Below the pieces are notes generated by a model. It saw only the letters and a list, made by a program, of their open reading frames with translations. It made no database searches and was not told the origin of the DNA. Positions 8,599-14,690 of a DNA stretch of 18,337 nucleotides are shown one piece after another; position 1 is the stretch's first letter, and the number at the start of each line of letters is the position of its first letter. A program made the position numbers and the translations under genes. Source of the DNA: JALHRI01 sp044351685 (GTDB lineage: Bacteria > Pseudomonadota > Alphaproteobacteria > Rickettsiales > UBA3002); assembly GCA_044351685.1 (NCBI GenBank), contig JBILFK010000017.1, positions 1-18,337 of the forward strand. The letters are read 5' to 3'.

Positions 8599-9087
8599 AT
8601 GGATGCCACCACGCGTGATCTGAAGCTTACCAATGACCGAGGCGGCGGGTTGCTGGCTGGCATTCAGGTGCATCACACCCCTCAAAGTCCCTATTGCAGC
8701 ATCCACATCATGCCGCGCACTGAATTGGAACCTGCCAGGCTTACGCAGCTCGGCGCGCAGATCGATAGCGCCATCCCGCGCATTCGCATTACACAACAGC
8801 TTTATGGCCCAAGCGGCCAGTATGCCTCTACCCATGCGATAACCCGAACACAATCAAGCGTAGAGCCCGATGGCCGCCTTGTCATCAATCACGTGTTGAT
8901 GAGTGAGCTCGATGATGTGCTAGCCAATACCTTGCTATTACTTGCGGAAAAACCGTCAGTCAGTGCCGGTGCCGCATTAACCCCACCATTACTTTCATCC
9001 CCCGAGCTTATTCTGGCATCACAAAAACTTGGGGTCGCAGCGCGTGTCGAGGCGCTGGTAAAACAACGCACTTCCGATTTCCCTTAA
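8599..9087 (+). CDS. Hypothetical protein, 162 residues
   Basis: I do not recognise this protein. The ORF is divergent from mraZ and converges on rnpB. The composition is ordinary for a soluble protein: no signal peptide, no membrane segment, no cysteine cluster. A central stretch (about 60-120) alternates hydrophobic and polar residues (IRITQQLYGPSGQYA, then GRLVINHVLM), suggesting beta strands. The C-terminal part (about 120-160) looks helical. The Shine-Dalgarno is weak (GGTAG nine bases before the ATG). Codon use looks like that of the neighbours, and overlapping ORFs on the other strand look like shadows. It interrupts the rnpB-mraZ neighbourhood and could be lineage-specific. A hairpin with a T-run follows the stop. 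Confidence 0.6.
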   Translation: MDATTRDLKLTNDRGGGLLAGIQVHHTPQSPYCSIHIMPRTELEPARLTQLGAQIDSAIPRIRITQQLYGPSGQYASTHAITRTQSSVEPDGRLVINHVLMSELDDVLANTLLLLAEKPSVSAGAALTPPLLSSPELILASQKLGVAARVEALVKQRTSDFP

Positions 9088-9098
9088 CAAAAACAGCC

Positions 9099-9154
9099 CT
9101 GAGCCCGCCTTCGGCAGAAAAACAATTCGCAGGATTGTTTTTTTTCTGCCTCAG
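9099..9154. terminator. Hairpin with T-run, possible bidirectional terminator
   Basis: An inverted repeat pairs GGCAGAAAAACAAT (9113-9126) with ATTG-T8-CTGCC (9134-9150) across a 7-base loop; CTGA (9099-9102) and TCAG (9151-9154) extend it. The right arm has three extra T residues. It sits between the ends of two converging genes, the 8599 ORF and rnpB, where a shared terminator would be expected. The stem is rich in A-T and the T-run is partly inside it, so it is not a textbook terminator. Confidence 0.45.
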
Positions 9155-9204
9155 CGGCGCGCAGGACTAGCAACGCGATGTCCGTAGCAAGATAAATAAA
9201 CAAA

Positions 9205-9615
9205 CGCCAGATGGCCTATAAGCCGGGTTCTGTACCCATTGCTGGGCGATGACCATTCCTCTAGGCGTGCTGTTACCAACACGCTCAAGCGACATACCCG
9301 TGTGCGGGGGCAGCACCCCTTGCCCGCTTGCGCGGGTGGCACACCTATTTTGTCTTGCTCCCGGTGGGGTTTACCATGCCGCTTCTGTTACCAGAAACGC
9401 GGTGCGCTCTTACCGCACCTTTTCACCCTTACCTTGCAACTTACGCCGCAAGGCGGTTTGTTTTCTGTGGCACTTTCCCTTGGGTTACCCCAGGCGGGCG
9501 TTACCCGCCACCGTGCTAGCTGGAGCCCGGACTTTCCTCGGAGAGTGTTCGCCGCCTTGAAGGTTCTCCCTTCGCAGCACCATAATGTCCCCGCGATCAT
9601 CCAGCCATCTGGCGG
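9205..9615 (-). ncRNA. rnpB: RNase P RNA, bacterial A-type
   Basis: This is the catalytic RNA that trims tRNA 5' leaders. On the minus strand the near-universal segment GAGGAAAGTCCGGGCTCC is present close to the 5' end, CACCGGGAGCAAGACAAAAT in the middle (L15 region, which pairs with the tRNA CCA end), and ACAGAACCCGGCTTATAGG near the 3' end; the first and last form helix P4. The ends are set by helix P1: CGCCAGATGGC at the 5' end (9604-9614) is a perfect 11-bp match to GCCATCTGGCG at the 3' end (9205-9215). The length of about 410 nucleotides is normal. T-rich sequence follows the 3' end. ORFs within it are not genes. Confidence 0.97.
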
Positions 9616-9616
9616 A

Positions 9617-9649
9617 GTTAGGGTACAGGGTTCAGGGGTTAGAGTACAG
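9617..9649. repeat. 12-bp direct repeat upstream of rnpB
   Basis: GTTAGGGTACAG (9617-9628) and GTTAGAGTACAG (9638-9649) differ at one base and start 21 bp apart, two helical turns. They lie immediately upstream of the rnpB 5' end, where its promoter must be. On the rnpB strand they read CTGTAC(C/T)CTAAC. They could be part of the promoter or a factor-binding site; the intervening GGTTCAGGG also resembles the simple repeats. Confidence 0.5.
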
Positions 9650-9665
9650 CAAAATAGCCTAACCA

Positions 9666-9700
9666 ATGCGTGAGCGCCAAGCCGCCTTAAGCTCACGCAT
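9666..9700. repeat. Inverted repeat, 10-bp perfect stem
   Basis: ATGCGTGAGC (9666-9675) pairs perfectly with GCTCACGCAT (9691-9700) across a 15-base loop. It lies in the 140 bases between the amidase stop and rnpB. No T-run follows on either strand, so it is not a standard intrinsic terminator, although it could protect or end the amidase transcript. Confidence 0.5.
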
Positions 9701-9709
9701 GCAACTTCA

Positions 9710-9750
9710 CACTCAAAAGTACACTGAGCGTAGCGAAGGACTTTTGAGTG
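9710..9750. repeat. Inverted repeat, 11-bp perfect stem, next to the amidase stop
   Basis: CACTCAAAAGT (9710-9720) pairs perfectly with ACTTTTGAGTG (9740-9750) across a 19-base loop containing CTGAGCGTAGCGAAGG. It begins 6 bases beyond the amidase stop codon. The structure may form the 3' end of the amidase mRNA. The loop resembles short palindromic intergenic elements scattered in some bacterial genomes, but only one copy is visible in this window. Confidence 0.55.
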
Positions 9751-9755
9751 ATGCG

Positions 9756-10481
9756 TTATACCATCCCATGCAGCGCAGCGAGCAGCCCGGCGCATTCATG
9801 GTCCCACACACCATCCAGATTCATCGGGCGGTAATGGCGCTGAAAAGCCACCACGCATTTTTCGGTTTTTTCGCCGTAAACGCCATCAAGCTTCAGGCCG
9901 TAGCCCCAATTCACCAAGCTTTGCTGCAGCCGTTGCACGGGGATGCCGCTATCGCCACGTTTTAATTCTTGGCTGGTAAGCGGCCGTGCATGTTCGGGGA
10001 ACAGCCCCACACCATCACGCGCCAACGCTGGCCAATCGAATAATTCGCCCGGGTCCATTTTGCGCAAAAACGCAATATCGGAATGCCCCTGCACATTGCG
10101 CGCGGGAATGGTGTGGCGCGCCAGAATTTCTAAACTCAGTGCGGTCACGGCCTGCATCTGGGCTTTGGGAAAAGGCGTATAGCCTTCGTTATGGCCGGGA
10201 TTGCAGATTTCAATCCCTATCGAACGCGCATTGATATTGCCAAACCCGCGCCAGTGGCTTTCGCCGGCGTGCCATGCGCGGTGTTCTTCGGCCACCAGCC
10301 GAAACACATCGCCCGTTTCACTCACCACATAATGCGCGGAAACTTTGGCCTCCACTTCGCACAGCCGCTCAATGGCGCCTTCGCAGGTGCGCATATCGGT
10401 GTAATGCATGATCAGCATATCTACCGGCTGGCCGCCGCGATCATCGTAATTGGGTGAGGTAAAATGCTCAATAATCTGCAT
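9756..10481 (-). CDS. N-acetylmuramoyl-L-alanine amidase with C-terminal peptidoglycan-binding domain (AmpD/AmiD type)
   Basis: It is expected to cleave the bond between N-acetylmuramic acid and L-Ala in peptidoglycan or its turnover fragments. The 241 residues hold an Amidase_2 domain (about 15-150) and a PG_binding_1 domain (about 177-238: RGDSGIPVQRLQQSL, then LDGVYGEKT). Presumed zinc ligands are H26 (MLIMHYTD), H133 (QGHSDI) and D143 (KMDPGELFDW); SAHYVV (48-53) is also typical. There is no signal peptide, so it looks cytoplasmic, which favours an AmpD-like recycling role, yet the binding domain is more usual in AmiD-like enzymes. The symbol is left open. A candidate promoter lies at 10567-10593. 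The Shine-Dalgarno is poor. Confidence 0.92.
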   Translation of the reverse strand: MQIIEHFTSPNYDDRGGQPVDMLIMHYTDMRTCEGAIERLCEVEAKVSAHYVVSETGDVFRLVAEEHRAWHAGESHWRGFGNINARSIGIEICNPGHNEGYTPFPKAQMQAVTALSLEILARHTIPARNVQGHSDIAFLRKMDPGELFDWPALARDGVGLFPEHARPLTSQELKRGDSGIPVQRLQQSLVNWGYGLKLDGVYGEKTEKCVVAFQRHYRPMNLDGVWDHECAGLLAALHGMV

Positions 10482-10566
10482 GTTGATGGCTTAGCTTCCC
10501 TGCATACAGGCTGCAAGCAAATGCTGATTTTTCACAGTTTTGTCATACACGCGCGGCGATGGCTGG

Positions 10567-10593
10567 GTTATAACTAGCCAGATATTACGTCAA
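10567..10593 (-). promoter_or_regulatory. Candidate promoter of the amidase gene
   Basis: On the minus strand TTGACG (10588-10593) and TATAAC (10567-10572) each match the sigma70 consensus at five of six positions, with a short 15-base spacer. The -10 lies inside an imperfect dyad (TGGCT at 10560, AGCCA at 10576). It is about 85 bp upstream of the amidase ATG, in the gap between divergent genes. The short spacer lowers confidence. Confidence 0.4.
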
Positions 10594-10604
10594 AGGTGTC
10601 TTCT

Positions 10605-11210
10605 ATGAGCGATAAGCCAAAACTTATGTCCACCACTGCGCGCATTCGCATTAGCGCCCCCAAGTTTGATCTGATGAATACCGCGATTGATAAAAATAAC
10701 CGCGAGGTCATGACCAAGCTGTTCGAGTGGCTACGCGAGGGCGAATCAAGCTTTATGGATATGGGAGATGACAGCGCCCCGCTTCCGGAAATTCATTTTG
10801 AACTCACACCCGAACGGCAGAAATGGCTTGCAGAACGCGGTGTGTTTACCGAAGAACCCACCCAAGAACAACTGGAAGCAACGATGGCCAAAAGCATTAT
10901 CCCGCGCCCATTATCCGATGATGGTAGCGGCGAAGTCAGCGTGCTCCGCTCGTTGGGCTTAGCCATGAGCGAGGCCTATAAAAAAATTCCCGAAAATCCC
11001 GAACACGATGATAATGTCCTGCGGCTGGATGCGGTTAAAAAATGCCTGCAGGCGATATGCAGTTTGGCGGTTTCTTTGACACGAACGGCCCCGATTCTAA
11101 ACTCACCAGCACCGTATCGTTTGCGTTTCCCGGATTTCATAACAGCAAGCAGGGAATCATTTCCGAATCCGATTATCCTGGCGACACCCAGTTCCCTGAG
11201 CTTTTGCTAA
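10605..11210 (+). CDS. Hypothetical protein, 5' frame of a probably frameshifted gene
   Basis: I do not recognise this protein. ATG 10605 has AAAGG eight bases upstream; a GTG at 10596 is an alternative. Residues 1 to about 146 look like a genuine soluble, acidic protein (for example FELTPERQKWLAERGVF), with no signal peptide or membrane segment. After the A6 run at 11037-11042 the frame continues to 11210, but the composition becomes rich in Ser, Pro and Leu and looks like shadow sequence. The -1 frame from the same point looks coding instead. The gene therefore probably switches frame at the A run and ends at 11290, giving about 228 residues. A sequencing error, a recent mutation or programmed slippage could explain this. 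Confidence 0.6.
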   Translation: MSDKPKLMSTTARIRISAPKFDLMNTAIDKNNREVMTKLFEWLREGESSFMDMGDDSAPLPEIHFELTPERQKWLAERGVFTEEPTQEQLEATMAKSIIPRPLSDDGSGEVSVLRSLGLAMSEAYKKIPENPEHDDNVLRLDAVKKCLQAICSLAVSLTRTAPILNSPAPYRLRFPDFITASRESFPNPIILATPSSLSFC

Positions 11211-11290
11211 AAGCAATCAATCTGCCTTCCATGCAAAGGCTGGTGGCAACCAGTATTCAATCGAACGGTAATTTGCGTCAGCGGGACTAA
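11042..11290 (+). CDS. Hypothetical protein, 3' frame of the same gene
   Basis: This 82-codon frame looks like the true C-terminal part of the gene that starts at 10605. Its composition is protein-like (GGFFDTNGPDSKL, then ISESDYPGDTQFPELLLKAI) while the competing frame is low quality. A stop codon in this frame (TAA at 11036-11038) lies just before its first ATG, so it cannot extend upstream and any shift must happen within the A6 run or just after. The ATG at 11042 could also start a separate overlapping small protein, but no Shine-Dalgarno is visible before it. The stop overlaps the EamA gene stop by 3 bases, tail to tail, with no terminator between. Confidence 0.55.
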   Translation: MPAGDMQFGGFFDTNGPDSKLTSTVSFAFPGFHNSKQGIISESDYPGDTQFPELLLKAINLPSMQRLVATSIQSNGNLRQRD

Positions 11291-12258
11291 ATCTGCTCCA
11301 GTGCAGCTAGTTTAGGGCGGCGCAGCGTAATGATCGCCACACCTGCCACGGTCAGCAGCGTGCCAAATTTCACTAGCCAGCTTAGCGGGTCGCCAAATAT
11401 CAGCACGCCGCAGGCAATGCCCACAATCGGTGTCAGCAGCGAATAAGGCACCACCTGGCTCATCTGGTAACGCTTCAGCAACCACAGCCACAATCCATAC
11501 CCCACCAGCGATGAAAACACTGCACTATACGCAATGCCCAGCCATGCGCTCAGCGGTGCGGTGGCAATTAAGTGCAGCTGATGGTCTTCCACCAGCAATG
11601 TCAGCAACACCATTTGCGGCAGCGCCAAAAGCCCCGGCCAGAATAATAACGGAATCACATCGCAGGGCGGCATTTTTTTCATCACCATATTGGCAAAGCT
11701 CCATGCCAGTGCGCCGCCCATTGCAATCATGAAGGGCCACCATGCGGCAAGCACATTGGGTGTGCCAGCAATCACCAGCAGCCCGGCAAACGAAACCAGC
11801 AACCCAAAGCTGCGCCACGGCCCCAGATAATCGCGAAAGAAAATCGCCGAAAGCAAACACGAAAATGGCACGCCCATTTGTGTGGCAATAATCGCCGAGG
11901 TAATATTCAGCCCCTGCGACATCGCAAAAAAGATCAGCGAAAAATGCAGCGTAATATACAGCATCGATAATAACGCCATATCTTTCAGGCGCGGCATACG
12001 CTGACGCCATACGAACGGTGCAAGTATTATGCTTAGCAGCACAAATCGCAGCAGCACCGTCAGGAAGGGCGGAAAATGCTCCATCGCAAATTTCGAAGCG
12101 GCAAAATTACCACCCCAACAGCTCGCCACAATCACCGCCGCCAGCGCACTAAGCAATGGCAAATTGGTTGAATTATTGCCTGCAGCATCCTGATTTAAAT
12201 CTGTTTTATCTGTATTCATTTTTTGTAGAATGCCATGTCTCTTTATGTTACACTTCAT
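11287..12258 (-). CDS. EamA-family (DMT superfamily) transporter
   Basis: This is an inner-membrane permease of the drug/metabolite transporter superfamily, which exports small metabolites such as amino acids; the substrate cannot be told from sequence. The 323 residues contain two tandem EamA domains (about 35-165 and 175-312), giving about ten membrane segments. Typical features are CWGGNFAASKF in the first segment and PYSLLTPIVGIACGVLIFGDPLSW near the end of the second domain. The start is uncertain: ATG 12258 has AGGG only two bases upstream, while ATG 12219 (MNTDKTD) would remove 13 residues but has no Shine-Dalgarno. It lies downstream of the TerB/J-domain gene, separated from it by a strong terminator, so it probably has its own promoter. 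Confidence 0.92.
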   Translation of the reverse strand: MKCNIKRHGILQKMNTDKTDLNQDAAGNNSTNLPLLSALAAVIVASCWGGNFAASKFAMEHFPPFLTVLLRFVLLSIILAPFVWRQRMPRLKDMALLSMLYITLHFSLIFFAMSQGLNITSAIIATQMGVPFSCLLSAIFFRDYLGPWRSFGLLVSFAGLLVIAGTPNVLAAWWPFMIAMGGALAWSFANMVMKKMPPCDVIPLLFWPGLLALPQMVLLTLLVEDHQLHLIATAPLSAWLGIAYSAVFSSLVGYGLWLWLLKRYQMSQVVPYSLLTPIVGIACGVLIFGDPLSWLVKFGTLLTVAGVAIITLRRPKLAALEQI

Positions 12259-12340
12259 GTCCCTGCGGTAAAACGGGTACGCTCAGTTAACGTGTTACGC
12301 TAACATGAGCAACTATTCTTCGCCTTCTTTTCTTCGCCAG

Positions 12341-12374
12341 AAAAAAAGAGGGCTTAGAACAAGTTCTAAGCCCC
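12341..12374 (-). terminator. Rho-independent terminator of the TerB/J-domain gene
   Basis: A perfect 11-bp inverted repeat, GGGCTTAGAAC (12350-12360) and GTTCTAAGCCC (12363-12373), has a 2-base centre. On the minus strand it is followed at once by TCTTTTTTTC. This is a textbook intrinsic terminator, located 63 bases after the stop codon of the gene at 12437-13186. A smaller hairpin (TTCCGG/CCGGAA, 12398-12413) lies between them. Confidence 0.88.
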
Positions 12375-12436
12375 AAGTCGCTCGGCAAGCAAGTCGGTTC
12401 CGGTTTCCCGGAAATTCGGTGTAAGGGGTGCAGCCG

Positions 12437-13186
12437 CTAGGGCGTGTTTGCACCCTTTGTCGTTTTCAGGCCGTAGCGCCGCGCGTTGCTACCTGCCCGT
12501 TTCATTCCATCGCCGCGCTGTTTGGCAATCGCTTCAAAGGCGGCGTTCACTGCTGCCAAGCGATACCCCAAAATGGCAATCGTTTCTTTCGATGCACCCA
12601 CTGCGTGATATTGATCGGGGTGCAAAAAGCGCACCTGTTCCATGTAACGCGCACGAATTTCTTCGTTGCTGGCGCGGCGGCTAACGCGCAATACATCGTA
12701 AGGCGATGTTGCGCCAATCATCAGAAACTTGCTCACTTCCGTGCGGAAGTCTTCGCGGCTAATGCCCCAAATGGCAGCAATCGCGCCCAGCAATTCCAGC
12801 TCTGCGGCATTCATTGGTGCATCGGCATTGGCTAGCTGCATCAAGCGACGCAATATTTCACTGCGCGTGGCGCTATCGGCCTGCATACCGCGAATCTGCC
12901 GGGCATATTGCAGCGCGCTGGTGCGGTCATTCATATGTTTCACAAACAGGCTACGCTGTTTCAATGCATCTTGCCCAGCGAACGGGAATACGGTTTCAAA
13001 CACCGCATATTCAGAAGGTGTCGCCGCACCATCGGCCGCAGCAACTTTTGCCGAAAGTGCAGTGATGGCATATTGAAACGCTAACTGATCTACCCCCGCA
13101 TGGATTTTTTGCACGCGTGGCACAGCAGTGAATGCACTGCGCAGCCATGGCAGAAAATCTTCGGTAAATGCGGTTAAACTGGTCAT
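12437..13186 (-). CDS. TerB and J-domain protein (DjlA-like co-chaperone)
   Basis: The protein probably acts as a DnaK co-chaperone. The 249 residues contain a TerB-like helical domain (about 35-150, with AAADGAATPSE and NADAPMNAAELELL, both acidic metal-site-like motifs) and a C-terminal J domain (160-224: SPYDVLRVSRRASNEEI, with the essential HPD at 189-191). The order is that of DjlA, but the N-terminal membrane anchor of classical DjlA is absent, so it should be soluble. It has a good promoter at 13240-13268 and a strong terminator, so it looks monocistronic. No clear Shine-Dalgarno precedes the ATG. A DnaJ/TerB gene near amidase and rnpB is common in alphaproteobacteria; here two genes lie between. 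Confidence 0.9.
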   Translation of the reverse strand: MTSLTAFTEDFLPWLRSAFTAVPRVQKIHAGVDQLAFQYAITALSAKVAAADGAATPSEYAVFETVFPFAGQDALKQRSLFVKHMNDRTSALQYARQIRGMQADSATRSEILRRLMQLANADAPMNAAELELLGAIAAIWGISREDFRTEVSKFLMIGATSPYDVLRVSRRASNEEIRARYMEQVRFLHPDQYHAVGASKETIAILGYRLAAVNAAFEAIAKQRGDGMKRAGSNARRYGLKTTKGANTP

Positions 13187-13608
13187 AAGAAGCGTTCGGT
13201 ATGTGACGATATTTCGCGTTTGCGAGTTATTCTACCCACTATATATAGATGCACCCGATGGGTGACAACAACATTTTGTGGTTCTGAAATTCGTCTGCCC
13301 ACTTCTTAAGATACGGCGAGCATTTGTGCTGTGAAAGACACACTACACGATTGTGGATGAAATGTCGATGCACGAATGCGCAGCGTAAAAAGCAACACAT
13401 CGCACGTCAAAAAATCCTGCCATCGCGTGCGCAGAGCATCCCAGAAAAAGTTACGGTTTTCTTAGGTTTTCGTGATATCTGCAAAAAATCGTTGTCGCGT
13501 GCGTGCGCAGCGAAAAAAATTCTGTCACGTTGATTGCGAAATACTGGACGCGAGGTTTTTTTACGCCTAAAACACCCTCATATTCATTTCAGCGCAACAA
13601 GGTGTATC
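13187..13608. other. Intergenic region between the TerB/J-domain gene and purC
   Basis: These 422 bases between divergent genes hold no gene I can support. The minus-strand promoter at 13240-13268 lies at the left. Two imperfect direct copies (13408-13434 and 13482-13510) share CAAAAAATC at one end and TGCGCAG at the other. A TTG-initiated frame at 13324-13533 would give a very basic peptide of 69 residues, without a ribosome binding site or known similarity. I see no clear purC promoter, riboswitch or terminator. The stretch may be a decayed gene. Confidence 0.4.
13240..13268 (-). promoter_or_regulatory. Sigma70-type promoter of the TerB/J-domain gene
   Basis: On the minus strand TTGTCA (13263-13268) and TATATA (13240-13245) are separated by exactly 17 bases. 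The -35 has five of six consensus bases and the -10 four of six. The start codon at 13186 is about 55 bases downstream, a normal leader length. Confidence 0.6.
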
Positions 13609-14448
13609 ATGGCGAAGCAACCGATTTACGAAGGCAAGGCAAAAAAACTTTTCGAAGGGCCTGAGCCTGGAACACTGATTGCGCATTACAAAGATGATGC
13701 CACCGCATTTAACAATAAAAAGCGCGGCACCATTCAGGGCAAAGGCATCATCAATAATAAAGTTTCCGAATTCATGATGACACGCCTGGGTGAAATTGGC
13801 ATTCCCACGCACTTTATCAAAACCATCAATATGCGCGAACAACTCGTGCGCGCAGTCGATATTGTGCCGCTGGAAATTATTATTCGCAATTACGCTGCCG
13901 GTTCTTTTGCCGAGCGCTTTGGTGCCTTCGAAGGCGAACCTCTGGGTTCACCACTCATCGAATTCTGTTTGAAAGATGATCGCCTCGGCGATCCGTTCAT
14001 TGCCGAAGATCATATTTTTGCATTCGGCCTCGCCGAACCCGAAGAAATCGATGAAATTCGCCACTATGCGCTGCGCATCAACGATTATCTCAGCGGCCTG
14101 TTTTACGGTGTTGGCATTCGCCTGATTGATATGAAGCTCGAGTTCGGCCGCTACTACGAAGGCGACCTTGAACAGATCGTGCTGGCCGATGAAATTTCGC
14201 CCGATACCTGCCGCCTGTGGGATTTAAAAACCAACGAAAAAATGGATAAAGATCGTTTCCGCCGCGATATGGGCGGCGAAGAAGATGCCTACCGCGAAGT
14301 CGCGCGCCGCCTTGGCGTGTTGCCACCTTCCGGCAAGGTGCTCGAAACCGAATTTTCTGCCAGCGGCAAGCCCGCTTCGCCGCGTGCAGGCAAAGCTGCG
14401 GCCAAACCTGCAGGCAAATCGAAACCTACCGCCAAACCAAAGAAGTAA
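13609..14448 (+). CDS. purC: Phosphoribosylaminoimidazole-succinocarboxamide synthase (PurC)
   Basis: PurC joins aspartate to CAIR with ATP to give SAICAR in purine synthesis. The start ATG 13609 gives MAKQPIYEGKAKKLF, the usual N-terminus, with AAGG seven to eight bases upstream; an in-frame ATG at 13534 would add unrelated residues. Family motifs are KDDATAFN, GKGIINNKVSE, IIIRNYAAGS, IDMKLEFGR and LADEISPDTCRLWD. The 279 residues exceed the common length of about 240-255 because of a tail of about 35 residues rich in Lys, Ala and Pro, which looks disordered and basic. It is first in a tight purC-purS-purQ unit (2 bases to purS, none between purS and purQ). Confidence 0.97.
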   Translation: MAKQPIYEGKAKKLFEGPEPGTLIAHYKDDATAFNNKKRGTIQGKGIINNKVSEFMMTRLGEIGIPTHFIKTINMREQLVRAVDIVPLEIIIRNYAAGSFAERFGAFEGEPLGSPLIEFCLKDDRLGDPFIAEDHIFAFGLAEPEEIDEIRHYALRINDYLSGLFYGVGIRLIDMKLEFGRYYEGDLEQIVLADEISPDTCRLWDLKTNEKMDKDRFRRDMGGEEDAYREVARRLGVLPPSGKVLETEFSASGKPASPRAGKAAAKPAGKSKPTAKPKK

Positions 14449-14450
14449 CC

Positions 14451-14690
14451 ATGCGCGCACATATTTTTATCACCTTAAAAAACGGCGTCCTCGACCCACA
14501 AGGTCAGGCCGTGGCAGGCAGTTTGCATCAGCTTGGCTACAGCGAAGTGGAAGCTGTGCGTATTGGTAAATTCATTGAAGTCGATTTGGCCACCAGCAGC
14601 AAAGAAGAAGCCGAAAAAAAATTGGCCGCCATGTGCGAAGCGTTGCTCGCCAATACGGTCATTGAATCGTACCGCGTGGAAATGGTGTAA
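14451..14690 (+). CDS. purS: FGAM synthase subunit PurS
   Basis: PurS is the small subunit that bridges PurQ and PurL in the three-part FGAM synthase, which converts FGAR and glutamine to FGAM. The 79 residues match the family: N-terminal strand AHIFITLKNGVLDPQG, the central SEVEAVRIGKFIEVDL, and the C-terminal ESYRVEM. It starts 2 bases after the purC stop and ends at the base before the purQ ATG, so the three are surely co-transcribed. Confidence 0.96.
   Translation: MRAHIFITLKNGVLDPQGQAVAGSLHQLGYSEVEAVRIGKFIEVDLATSSKEEAEKKLAAMCEALLANTVIESYRVEMV

Noticed and set aside
8427..8618. ORF of 63 codons on the plus strand starting inside the TGG array
   Set aside because: No Shine-Dalgarno, start lies in the AT-rich regulatory array, and the composition is not protein-like; it overlaps the better ORF at 8599.
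9239..9673. Several ORFs on both strands (also 9249-9560, 9328-9519 and 9388-9795)
   Set aside because: They lie within or across the RNase P RNA gene, whose conserved segments and P1 helix are unmistakable.
13324..13533. 69-codon basic ORF before purC
   Set aside because: TTG start, no ribosome binding site, Cys/Arg/Lys-rich composition and no recognisable family; kept only as a description of the gap.
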